Shown one piece after another: positions 7,572 through 15,589 of a stretch of DNA of 16,397 nt (its first letter is position 1; each line of letters starts with the position of its first letter). The position numbers and the translations under genes are program-made. The notes beneath the pieces are model-generated. The model did no database searches and was not told the origin of the DNA. It was given only the letters and a program-made list of their open reading frames with translations. This stretch comes from Gammaproteobacteria bacterium (lineage in GTDB: Bacteria > Pseudomonadota > Gammaproteobacteria > Pseudomonadales > Azotimanducaceae_A). The DNA is taken from the NCBI GenBank assembly GCA_028819775.1, contig JAPPKV010000457.1:1-16397 (forward strand), read 5' to 3'.

Positions 7572-8315
7572 GTGAACGCGTCACGAAACCCGCGAGCGAT
7601 CATTCTCGACCTCGACGACACCATCCTCGACTCCGGCGACCCGGACGTCTCCTGGCGAAGGATCTGCACCGAATTCGCGGGCAACTTCGACGGCGTGACG
7701 CCCGAGCGGTTCTTCGACGCCCTGATCGAAGCGCGTGACGGGTTCTGGAACGACGACCGGCGGGCGCGCGAAGGCCGGCTGGACCTCGTCGCGGCCCGGC
7801 GGACTATCTTCGGGCGGGCACTCGCGGCACTGGGTGTGGCAAGTGCCGAGCCGGCCTTGATCGACGCGTTGGCGAAGCGCTACACGGTGCTCCGGGACGA
7901 GGCCGTCACGCCGTTCCGGGGTGCGTTGGCGGCCCTCGAAAGGTTGCGGGGAATCGGCATCAAGCTCGCATTGCTGACCAACGGCAGCACCGAAAAGCAG
8001 TGGGAGAAGATCCACCAGTTCGGCCTGCCGGGTTTCTTCGACCATATCCAGGTCGAGGGCGACCTCGGCTTCGGCAAGCCGGATGGGCGCGCGTTCCGGT
8101 ACGCGCTGACCGCCTTGGACGTCCCGCCTGAGGAAGCGTGGATGGTGGGCGACAACCTGTTGGCCGACATCGAGGGGGCGCAGCGCTCCGGCATCTTCGC
8201 GGTTTGGATCGACGCCCACGGCAGCGGACTCGACACCCGCGACGGCATCGCCCCGGACAGAGTTGTGAGGTCGCTCGATGAATTGCTGGCGATGCTTCGC
8301 GGTCGCGATCAGTAG
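7572..8315 (+). CDS. HAD-superfamily hydrolase (phosphatase/nucleotidase-like)
   Basis: The protein is 247 residues from GTG 7572. The frame is open back to ATG 7485, but the added residues lie upstream of the -10-like box and look non-coding. All four HAD motifs are present: motif I LDLDDT (nucleophile Asp13, acid Asp15), motif II LLTNGS (Thr136), motif III Lys169 in GFGKPDGRAF, and motif IV MVGDNLLADIEGA (Asp194, Asp199). The helical cap between motifs I and II is of the type seen in YjjG-like nucleotidases and phosphoglycolate-phosphatase-like enzymes. The expected reaction is Mg2+-dependent hydrolysis of a small phosphomonoester in the cytoplasm; the substrate is unknown. It is divergent from the dehydrogenase-like gene. 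Its stop sits within a few bases of the end of the minus-strand remnant described next. Confidence 0.87.
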   Translation: MNASRNPRAIILDLDDTILDSGDPDVSWRRICTEFAGNFDGVTPERFFDALIEARDGFWNDDRRAREGRLDLVAARRTIFGRALAALGVASAEPALIDALAKRYTVLRDEAVTPFRGALAALERLRGIGIKLALLTNGSTEKQWEKIHQFGLPGFFDHIQVEGDLGFGKPDGRAFRYALTALDVPPEEAWMVGDNLLADIEGAQRSGIFAVWIDAHGSGLDTRDGIAPDRVVRSLDELLAMLRGRDQ

Positions 8316-8432
8316 ACGAGGCTGCCGCCGAAGTCGGGCATCCGGCCGGCCTTGACGAGCGCGGCCGTCGGCCAGCTTTTCGCTCGGCCAGAACTTCGAG
8401 CAGAGTTCGAAGTACTACGCGGTGTCCCGCTT
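8309..8432 (-). pseudogene. Possible decayed 3' end of an unidentified gene
   Basis: Between the ankyrin stop (8434-8436) and the HAD stop, the minus strand reads like protein in two joined frames. One frame gives YFELCSKFWPSEKLAD from 8414 down to 8367. It is preceded by an in-frame TAG at 8417-8415, itself preceded by KRDTA. Skipping the single base at 8366 continues as AALVKAGRMPDFGGSLVY and a TGA at 8311-8309. The amphipathic, aromatic-rich residues look unlike the Arg/Ala/Pro-rich shadows typical of this DNA. One nonsense and one frameshift change would explain the breakage. I do not recognise the parent family. Chance readability of a 120 bp stretch cannot be excluded. Confidence 0.4.
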
Positions 8433-8433
8433 G

Positions 8434-10101
8434 TCACGACCCGGTCGCGACTCCGGCCTCCAGCAGCTTGGCGGTCTCGTCGTGCCCACGGCGTCTCGCC
8501 CAGGCGTCCGGGCGCGCCCACGGCGGCGACTCGGGCAGCCGGGGATCGAAGCCGTTCGCGAGCGCGAAGCGTATGAATTCGGACTGGCCGCGACGGGCCG
8601 CCCAGCCCAGCGGCGTGGTCCGGTACTCCTCGTCGACCGCGTTGGGGTCCGCACCGTATTCGAGGAACAGCCTCGCCTTGTCGACATCGCCCTTCTCGGC
8701 GATGAAATGCAGCGGCCGCACCTGCTGCCAGTTGGGCAGATCGGGATCCATGCCGTGCTCGAGCAGCAACCGGGCGAGGGGAAGGGTTCGCCAAAGGTAC
8801 GTCTGGCAGCCGGTTACGGCGGCTGGCACGCGTAGTCCGCGGGCCAGCAGGAGACGGACCAGGTCCTCGTGGCCGGCGGACACGGCGAGCGTGAAGCACT
8901 CGGTGACGCGGTGATGGTCGAACAGTTCGGGCTTGGCGTCCAAGAGCGCCGCCACGGTGTCGATGTTGCCTTCGTGGCTGTGCATGGCAAGCGGCACCCG
9001 TCCGCCGTGTCGGTAGAGCAGGGCGCGCATCGCCGCGTTCGCCGTGCCGGTGGGTGTCCCGGACGACTCCACGTCGGCGTTCGGATCGGCGCCCGCGTCG
9101 AGCAGCAGTCTCGCCACCTCGAAGTGGCCGAAGTGGGCGGCCGCCCAAAGCGCGAAGCCCCGGGGGCAGTTGGGCCCTTCTTCGAGATTGGGGTCGGCGC
9201 CCGCGTCGAGCAGGTCCTTCACGATGCCGACGTGGTTGCGCTCGGCCGCCGCGGAGAGCGGTCGCTTGCCGCCGGGTTCCCGGTCATTGGCCAGCGTTGA
9301 ATCGCCGGCCAGCAATTCGCGAACTCGGTCTTCGTCGCCGAGCGCCGCGGCGATGGTGATGCTGTAACGGGCGCCCCGCGCCAGCAGTTTCCGCGCCATG
9401 GCGTAGTCGTTGCGCTGCGGCCAGTACGGATGGTTCCAGAGCGCCAGCACCACGGGCCGGAATCCGGCGCCGCCGAGCCGGTCGTCGCTGCTGAATCCGG
9501 ATGCATCGACGTCGGCGCCGAGGTCCACGAGCCGGTCGACGAGATCGGCGCGGCCGGCTTCCACGGCATAGTGCAACGGCCGCCGGCCGAGGTGGTCGCC
9601 GCGGTTGACCAAGTGCGGTTCGTCGGCGAGTAGCCGCTCCACGGTGTCGACATCGCCGTTGCCGACGGCTTCGTGGATGGCCTGCCGGGATCCGGTGGAG
9701 GACACGCGGCGATTCAGTTCGTCTCGCATTAGGTTCGCGACGTCGTGGTGATTCCGGGCGAGCGCCACGTCCAGCAGCGTTTCCTGGGCGTAGAGCGACC
9801 GGTGGAAGATGTCTGCCCCGGCGTCGATCAGAAGGCGGACGGCGTCCGGGTGGCCCTCCCGGACCGCGAAGTGCAACGGCGGCGTGTACCAGAACTCCGC
9901 ACGCACCAACGAGGGGTCGTCCTCGAGCATCGCCCGGAGTTTGTCGGTGTCGCCGTCACGGGCGGCGTTCAGCACTTGCCAGATCGTCTCGCCGAGCCAG
10001 TTCCCGGTCCAGTCCAACGCGTCCGGCACGAGTTCGAAGGGTCGTATGAGTAGCGGTGCGGGCACTCGACCAAGGTAGCGGACTAGGGAGCGTCGTGCCA
10101 T
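8434..10101 (-). CDS. Ankyrin-repeat protein
   Basis: The protein is 555 residues from ATG 10101; a TTG at 10104 is the alternative, and the ribosome site is weak either way. After an N-terminal stretch of about 40 residues (PFELVPDALDWTGNWLGE) the chain is built of about 14 ankyrin-type helix-turn-helix units. Several are canonical: PLHFAVREGHPDAVRLLIDA, PLHYAVEAGRADLVDRLVDL, LWAAAHFGHFEVARLLLDAG, PLHFIAEKGDVDKARLFLEY. Others are degenerate, for example the NHPYWPQRNDYAMARKLL unit. There is no signal peptide, membrane span or catalytic domain, so a cytoplasmic protein-binding scaffold is expected. Its partner is unknown. It is divergent from the subtilase gene across about 100 bp, which could imply shared regulation. 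Bacterial ankyrin proteins are frequent in host-associated lineages but are not diagnostic. Confidence 0.9.
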   Translation of the reverse strand: MARRSLVRYLGRVPAPLLIRPFELVPDALDWTGNWLGETIWQVLNAARDGDTDKLRAMLEDDPSLVRAEFWYTPPLHFAVREGHPDAVRLLIDAGADIFHRSLYAQETLLDVALARNHHDVANLMRDELNRRVSSTGSRQAIHEAVGNGDVDTVERLLADEPHLVNRGDHLGRRPLHYAVEAGRADLVDRLVDLGADVDASGFSSDDRLGGAGFRPVVLALWNHPYWPQRNDYAMARKLLARGARYSITIAAALGDEDRVRELLAGDSTLANDREPGGKRPLSAAAERNHVGIVKDLLDAGADPNLEEGPNCPRGFALWAAAHFGHFEVARLLLDAGADPNADVESSGTPTGTANAAMRALLYRHGGRVPLAMHSHEGNIDTVAALLDAKPELFDHHRVTECFTLAVSAGHEDLVRLLLARGLRVPAAVTGCQTYLWRTLPLARLLLEHGMDPDLPNWQQVRPLHFIAEKGDVDKARLFLEYGADPNAVDEEYRTTPLGWAARRGQSEFIRFALANGFDPRLPESPPWARPDAWARRRGHDETAKLLEAGVATGS

Positions 10102-10203
10102 CAACTGTCGTTAGACACCGCCACGATGAGCCCACGTTAGCTCGATCAGGCTTGGTATATGATCCGCCGCCGGACCCAAGGAGGCGTGCCGCGCCGTAAC
10201 GCC
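10102..10203. promoter_or_regulatory. Divergent spacer with extended -10-like element and perfect Shine-Dalgarno
   Basis: The gap between ankyrin and subtilase genes contains TTGGTATATGAT at 10152-10163, an extended -10-like sequence reading towards the subtilase, with no clear -35. AAGGAGG follows at 10178-10184. This seven-base match to the anti-Shine-Dalgarno is far from either usable start: one base before GTG 10186 and 19 bases before ATG 10204. ATG 10159 lies inside the -10-like box, which argues against it as the start. Confidence 0.4.
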
Positions 10204-13200
10204 ATGCAACGGATTTGCTTCTTGGTTGCCATTGTCGCGGGCTGTATTGCGCTCGGCGCGGGGTGGTGGTTCGTTGCGACGCACGACGTCTCGACCTCCC
10301 GCGAACCGGATTCGCAAGCCCTTGCGGGGACAGCGCTAGAGCGGGCTGCCCTCGCCGCGGTCGTCGCGCAGGTTGCCGCCCATGGCGGATCGGGTTCCGA
10401 CCCGCCCCGGGCTCAGGCCGCTCCCCGAAGGTACTCGAACGGGTCTGCCGCTCGGCGGGCGGAAACGTCGGCTCCCTCGCTACCGGAGGGCTACGCGTTC
10501 GTTGCCCATCACGGCGAACTCCGAACGCACCGGTTTGAACGAAGCCCGGTGGCTGTCGACCGGGTAGACGACGAGGGTCTCGACTGGCTGGGCGCGGTGG
10601 ACGCGGTGCCGCGGCTCGTTGCCCAGGCCGAGGCGGCGAGCCGGGACTGGTCCTTCGGGTGGGTCCGTCTAGGGCCGGCATCGCGCTTGGCCGATGTCGA
10701 AACGGCCTTGGCGGCACTCGGTGTCGTCGTGGAGGGTGCCGCTGGCACCCTGATCCGGGCCCGGTTGCCCGGTGATCGTTCAGGACTCGATGCCATTGCG
10801 GAATTGCCGTCGGTGGTCGCCTTGGGGACGCAGCCCTTGACCGCGAAACTGCCGCGTTCCTTCTCCGCCTGGGCGAACGGCCAAGGCGCGTCGGCGGCGG
10901 TGCCGGTATTCGTGACGCTGATGACGGACGATCCCGACGGACGATGGCGACGCGAACTGCAACGACTCGGCGTCGTGGTGGGCGCCTACGATTCGGATAC
11001 CCGCGCCTATGTGGCGAACGTTGGCCATGGGGACCTCGAAACCGTCGCATTGGCCGACTTCGTGCAGTTCGTCGAACCGGTGGGCGTTGCCCGGGCCACA
11101 CTCGACACGGCCGTGCCCGGCATGGGTGCGGATGTCCTGCGCACCTACACAGGGGTACCGGGCATCTATACGGGCACGGGCGGTGCGGGTGTGCCGGTGG
11201 CGGTCATGGACAGCGGTCTCAACATCAACCACCAGGACATCGTGCTGAACCGGGACAGCGTCTGCGGGGCGAATTTCGTAACGCCGAGCCGCGAAGAGGA
11301 TCAGGACCTGTGGGCGGACGCGCGTGGGCACGGTACGCATGTGACCGGGACGATCATTGGCAGCGGCACCGGGGCACCCCACTATGCCGGGATGGCCCCC
11401 TTGGTGGGCGACATTCGCATTGCCAAGGTCCTGAACCGTTCCGGTTTCGGGCCGTTTACGGCCATCAATGCCGGGATGGATTTCCTGGCCGAGGCTTCAC
11501 AGTGCCCGGATGGCGGCTGGTCCTCGGCCGCCGTCAAGCCTCTGATCGTCAACATGAGCTTCAGCGCCCCCGCGCGCATCTACGAAGGTCGCGACCAACC
11601 CGCGCGGAAGCTCGACGCGGTGGTCTGGGGCCATCGCCAGCTCTACGTCGTCGCACAGGCCAACCGGTCCCTTCACGGCTTTTCGAACTACGGCGCGGCG
11701 AAGAACTCACTCTCGGTTGGTGCGGTGCTGGACAGCGGCGAACTGGCGTCGTTCAGCAGCCACGGGCCTACTGCGGACGGGCGGCTCGGGCCGCAGGTGG
11801 TGGGCACCGGCGTGGGGGTCGTTTCGGCGGCTGGCGGCGGCAGCCCTGCCGGGTACCGGGTTCAGAGCGGCACCAGCATGGCATCCCCCGCCGTGGCCGG
11901 CGTGGCGGCCCTGTTGATGGATGCCGTGCCGTCCCACCGGGAGCAGCCGGCGTTGGCGCGGGCGCGTCTCATGGCAAGCGCGGTCAAACCCGACGCCTGG
12001 CTGGAAGACGACGGCGTGTTCCCGGGCGACAACAGCTCCGGTCCCGGAACATTCAACGCGAGGTTCGGCCTCGGGAAGGTGTCGGCACCGACGAGCGTGC
12101 TGACCCGGGACCGGGACGATGGCTGGACTAGCGGCAGTTTCACGGCAACTTTCGAGGATGGCGAATACGCCTACCATGACATCGAGGTGCCGGCTGGAGC
12201 GAGCCGCTTGGACGCGGTGTTGACCTGGGACGAGCCCCCTGCCGATGTGATCTCGAGCACGGTCCTGAACGATCTCGACCTGTGGCTCGATGAAGGCGCG
12301 GACTGCACCGTCGTGCAGTGCGGCGAACATTCGTCGGTGTCGCGTCGGGACAACGTGGAATGGATCATCGTCCGCAACCCGACGCCTGGCACGTGGCGTA
12401 TGAGGGTCGTCGCGACCCGCGTCTACACCGAGGCGCCGCGCGCGGCCTTGGCGTGGACGGTGATTCGCGGACCATCTACTCCAGAGCTTGCTCTAACCGC
12501 CGACGAGTCCACCTTGGACGGGATCAGCGAAGTCGCGATAACGGCCACGGCGAACGGCTACGTGGCGGCCGGGGTGCGCCTCCAGATCGAGTGTCGGACG
12601 CTGGCCGAGGCGGTGGGCGACGAGCCTGCGGTGATCTCGCCGTGCGATGAGCTGGCGGTGCGCGAGGTCACCAATGCCGACGGGACGGAAAGGCCCGGGG
12701 CCTATGTGGACGCTGGCGGATTCGTGCACTTGGGTGACATTGCGGCAGGCGAGTCCCGGGTGGTCCGGATTTCAGGTCTCACCCATCGCCCCGCCGGGGC
12801 GGCGCTCCACTTCACGGCCACGTCCTGGAATGCGACGGCTGCCTCGATGTCGGTTCCCTTGGCCGCGACGACATCCGATGAGGCCGCCGCCGTCGAGGTT
12901 CCAGACAACGACGCGTTCGCCGCAGCGACGGTGCTCGCCGGGGCGGAAGGCAGCCAGCAAGTCGACATCCTCCACGCGGGCACCGAACCGGGGGAACCCG
13001 ACTACGCACCGGGCGTGGGTCGACCGGCGGCCTCGGTCTGGTATCGATGGAATGCCCCTGCCGCCGGCCCGGTTCACTTCGGCGTCGCACTGACTGGCGA
13101 GTTCGTGGTCAGCGAATCCGATGTCCTCGACCGCTGGGAGACGCGCGTGGACGTCTATGAAGGCGACAATCTCACCGGTGCCCGGCAAGTCGCTTCTTCG

Positions 13201-15510
13201 CCGTGGGGTGCGTCCTTCTTTGCGACGTCCGGTACCGACTATGTCGTGCGACTGGCGGCCAGACGCCGGGCAGGGCACCTTGGCATGGTCTGGCAACGCG
13301 CCGAACGGCCCGAAAACGACCGCTTCGATGCGGCCACGGTCATCACGGGCGAGGATGGCAGCGAAGCCGGCACGAACCTGGGCGCAACGCTCGACGCCGG
13401 GGAATACCACGGGGGCCTGGGCGGTACCGTTTGGTACGCGTGGACGGCGCCAGCCGACGGCGCTTGGGAGTTTCGATCGAGCGCGGCTCAGTTGAGAGTG
13501 CTGGTCTTCGCAGGTGCGAGCATTGGCGATCTGCGTCTCGTCTCGGGTTTTCCCGACGTGGCTGCGGAGTTCCCCGTCCGATCAGGCGAGACCTACCGAA
13601 TCGCGGTAGCCGCCGAGGACGGCTTCGCAGGTGGCGGCCGATTCGACCTGTCCTGGGCAACCGTCGAGCGCGAGGCGGGCAACGACGACTTCAGCGGGGC
13701 GACTGAACTGCCGGCCGAGGAGTCGTCATCGTGGTGGGCGAGCAATGATCGCCTGGCCACGGTTGAACCGGGCGAGCCCCTCGCGTCGGGTGTTCGCACC
13801 CGTTGGTGGTCGTGGACGGCGCCCTCGACCGGGGAGTTCTCCTGGCGAATCACGAGTTGGCCTGGATTGTCCATGGCGGCGTTCTCGGGCGACTCTCTCG
13901 GGACACTGGCGCATCTCGGCACGGCCCGGGATACAAGGGCCGAGTTCACGTTTCGCGCGGTACAAGACGAGACGTATCGATTTGCCGTTGGGTCGTCGAA
14001 CGGCCACGAGAGCGCCTTTACGAGTTCCTACGTCGGCGGCACCGTGGACTTCGGTCCGACGCCGTCGAACGACGCCTGGTCCCAGGCGGCCCTGCTCACC
14101 GCGGCCAACGGCACGGTCACCGGATCCAATCGGTACGCGACCACGGAACCGTACGAACGGATCTGGGACGTGGGCCACTCGTCGGTTTGGTGGACGTTCG
14201 CAGCGCCCGCCGACGGCTGGTACCGATTCTGGGTCGACGAAACGGACCTGCCGTTCACGCTGTCGGCCTATGCCCACGGGACCGGTGGCGCGGGACAATT
14301 GGAGATGATCGTCGCGAGCCGGCCGTCCGCGGATGACGGTCGCATCGAGATAGTCCTCCAAGTCGCCGCGGGGCACCGCTATGCCGTTCGACTCGGTACT
14401 TTTGGCAACGCTGCGGGCTCTGCTTTCACATTGCGGTGGGATGAAACAGAAGCGCCGAACTTTCTGCGCTTTGCGGGCCGGTTCACCCCCAATGCCGAGA
14501 ACCCGAGCGGCGACACCGTCGACATCGATGACTTCGGTGCATTGGCGTTCGCCAGCGCCGGCGACGCGCTCTACGCGGCATCGGTGCGCGGATTGGCCGT
14601 CTTCGACCGTGATGCGGCGACAGGCACGCTGACCTTGGAGCAGTTCCTCTGGGGTGACCTGCCGTCTCGCTTGGCGTTGTTGTGGGACTCGGACGATTCG
14701 CAGTTGCTGGTGTTCGACCGCTGCGAGGTCAAGGTCTATGCGGCCCTCGGCACGTCCAGCCGCCTGCAGGAGGACGGCACGCTGTCCGTTTCCGGCGACA
14801 TCTGCAACGCCGACCGCGTGTTCATGGATCCGGCGCGGGGGTTCCTGTATGCGGTCAGCCGGTCGTCGAGCCTCCGCGTGTTCGCCTACGAAAACGGCGA
14901 CACGCTGCGCCACGTCCAGACGCTTGCCATGGCGGTCAACGATGCGGTGATCTCCAACGCGGGAGGCCATGTGTACGCGGTCGAGAACTACACACTGCAT
15001 GCGCTACGACGCGATGCGGCGACCGGTGAACTGGCCGAAGCCGGCCGAACGTCGCTCGCTGACCAGGCCCGGACCCTGGCGGTCAGCGACGACGACAGCC
15101 ACCTGTTCACGTTTGGACGTGTCCCGACCGTGGTCTACAGCTTGGAGGATCCGGGGACGCCGACGGCGCGCGGTTCGCTCTCGCCGCCGACGGACGGCTT
15201 GTTCAACCTCAACTGCGACTTCGCCGTCGCGAGGGACGAGTTGCATCTGGCCGACGCCTTTTGCACGAACAGCGCCTTTACCGTGGAGTGGGATTCGGAC
15301 TCCTCCCGCTACGGCGTTTCGGATTTCGTATCGAGTTGGCGGGCGAACAGATACGGCGAACTGCTCCCCGCCTTCTCCCATCCGCGCGGTCTTGCAGCGA
15401 GCCCGGAGGGCCGCCACGCGTACGTAGGCACGGGCCTTCATGGCATCCTGATCTTCGAACGGGTGGGCAACCCCGTCGTCGAGGCCCAGTCCAGTGCCGT
15501 CGCGCCTTGA
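10204..15510 (+). CDS. Giant secreted subtilisin-like serine protease (S8) with beta-sandwich modules and beta-propeller
   Basis: The protein is 1768 residues from ATG 10204, chosen because MQRICFLVAIVAGCIALGAG is a clear signal or anchor; the frame is open to ATG 10159. Residues about 153-215 and 233-295 are two similar prodomain-like segments. The S8 catalytic domain follows: Asp336 (AVMDSGLN), His376 (ARGHGTHVTG), Ser558 (SGTSMASPAVAG), with the oxyanion Asn probably in VVAQANRS. Residues about 640-770 (LDAVLTWDEPP, LNDLDLWLDEG, NPTPGTWRMRVV) match the C-terminal beta-barrel of KP-43-type subtilases. An adhesion-like beta domain (about 775-895) is followed by four modules beginning at residues 900, 1037, 1160 and 1289, then a lactonase-like propeller (1417-1768). 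The expected location is extracellular or cell-surface, degrading proteins and possibly binding a substrate through the modules. An intact triad suggests it is active. Confidence 0.88.
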   Translation: MQRICFLVAIVAGCIALGAGWWFVATHDVSTSREPDSQALAGTALERAALAAVVAQVAAHGGSGSDPPRAQAAPRRYSNGSAARRAETSAPSLPEGYAFVAHHGELRTHRFERSPVAVDRVDDEGLDWLGAVDAVPRLVAQAEAASRDWSFGWVRLGPASRLADVETALAALGVVVEGAAGTLIRARLPGDRSGLDAIAELPSVVALGTQPLTAKLPRSFSAWANGQGASAAVPVFVTLMTDDPDGRWRRELQRLGVVVGAYDSDTRAYVANVGHGDLETVALADFVQFVEPVGVARATLDTAVPGMGADVLRTYTGVPGIYTGTGGAGVPVAVMDSGLNINHQDIVLNRDSVCGANFVTPSREEDQDLWADARGHGTHVTGTIIGSGTGAPHYAGMAPLVGDIRIAKVLNRSGFGPFTAINAGMDFLAEASQCPDGGWSSAAVKPLIVNMSFSAPARIYEGRDQPARKLDAVVWGHRQLYVVAQANRSLHGFSNYGAAKNSLSVGAVLDSGELASFSSHGPTADGRLGPQVVGTGVGVVSAAGGGSPAGYRVQSGTSMASPAVAGVAALLMDAVPSHREQPALARARLMASAVKPDAWLEDDGVFPGDNSSGPGTFNARFGLGKVSAPTSVLTRDRDDGWTSGSFTATFEDGEYAYHDIEVPAGASRLDAVLTWDEPPADVISSTVLNDLDLWLDEGADCTVVQCGEHSSVSRRDNVEWIIVRNPTPGTWRMRVVATRVYTEAPRAALAWTVIRGPSTPELALTADESTLDGISEVAITATANGYVAAGVRLQIECRTLAEAVGDEPAVISPCDELAVREVTNADGTERPGAYVDAGGFVHLGDIAAGESRVVRISGLTHRPAGAALHFTATSWNATAASMSVPLAATTSDEAAAVEVPDNDAFAAATVLAGAEGSQQVDILHAGTEPGEPDYAPGVGRPAASVWYRWNAPAAGPVHFGVALTGEFVVSESDVLDRWETRVDVYEGDNLTGARQVASSPWGASFFATSGTDYVVRLAARRRAGHLGMVWQRAERPENDRFDAATVITGEDGSEAGTNLGATLDAGEYHGGLGGTVWYAWTAPADGAWEFRSSAAQLRVLVFAGASIGDLRLVSGFPDVAAEFPVRSGETYRIAVAAEDGFAGGGRFDLSWATVEREAGNDDFSGATELPAEESSSWWASNDRLATVEPGEPLASGVRTRWWSWTAPSTGEFSWRITSWPGLSMAAFSGDSLGTLAHLGTARDTRAEFTFRAVQDETYRFAVGSSNGHESAFTSSYVGGTVDFGPTPSNDAWSQAALLTAANGTVTGSNRYATTEPYERIWDVGHSSVWWTFAAPADGWYRFWVDETDLPFTLSAYAHGTGGAGQLEMIVASRPSADDGRIEIVLQVAAGHRYAVRLGTFGNAAGSAFTLRWDETEAPNFLRFAGRFTPNAENPSGDTVDIDDFGALAFASAGDALYAASVRGLAVFDRDAATGTLTLEQFLWGDLPSRLALLWDSDDSQLLVFDRCEVKVYAALGTSSRLQEDGTLSVSGDICNADRVFMDPARGFLYAVSRSSSLRVFAYENGDTLRHVQTLAMAVNDAVISNAGGHVYAVENYTLHALRRDAATGELAEAGRTSLADQARTLAVSDDDSHLFTFGRVPTVVYSLEDPGTPTARGSLSPPTDGLFNLNCDFAVARDELHLADAFCTNSAFTVEWDSDSSRYGVSDFVSSWRANRYGELLPAFSHPRGLAASPEGRHAYVGTGLHGILIFERVGNPVVEAQSSAVAP
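12901..14451 (+). repeat. Four tandem NDxF / WxxWTAP beta-sandwich modules in the subtilase
   Basis: Each module starts with an 'ND.F/W..A' segment (DNDAFAAA, ENDRFDAA, NDDFSGAT, NDAWSQAA) and carries a tryptophan-rich strand: SVWYRWNAPAAG, TVWYAWTAPADG, TRWWSWTAPSTG, SVWWTFAAPADG. Each ends with a 'G..Y...L' or 'TYR.AV' strand. These resemble the prepeptidase-C-terminal-like modules widespread in bacterial exported proteases. Module spacing is about 125-137 residues. Sequence divergence between copies is high, so the duplications are old. Confidence 0.8.
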
Positions 15511-15536
15511 TGCGCCCGACGCTGGCGGCACCGCTG

Positions 15537-15562
15537 GCTTGCGACGGGGCAAGCGGTTCTTT
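15537..15562 (+). terminator. Weak rho-independent terminator candidate after the subtilase
   Basis: GCTTGC (15537-15542) and GCAAGC (15549-15554) pair perfectly around the six-base loop GACGGG. The stem is followed by GGTTCTTT, a partly T-rich tail. The six-pair stem is short and the tail is interrupted, so termination may be partial. Position 27 bases past the subtilase stop and before the next gene fits the role. Confidence 0.35.
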
Positions 15563-15589
15563 GCGGGCAATGCGCGTTAAACTCTCGCC

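Noticed and set aside
7445..7684. N-terminal extension of the dehydrogenase-like protein from 7684
   Set aside because: The extra 80 residues precede a clear Sec signal and overlap the divergent HAD gene and both promoter candidates.
9956..11101. 381-codon minus-strand frame rich in Arg and Pro
   Set aside because: It crosses the ankyrin start, the divergent spacer and the subtilase N-terminus, and has no recognisable domain.
13726..15000. 424-codon antisense open frame opposite the subtilase
   Set aside because: Its composition is Arg/Gly/Val-rich without motifs, and it lies fully opposite well-supported propeller and beta-module coding sequence. It is a GC-skew shadow.
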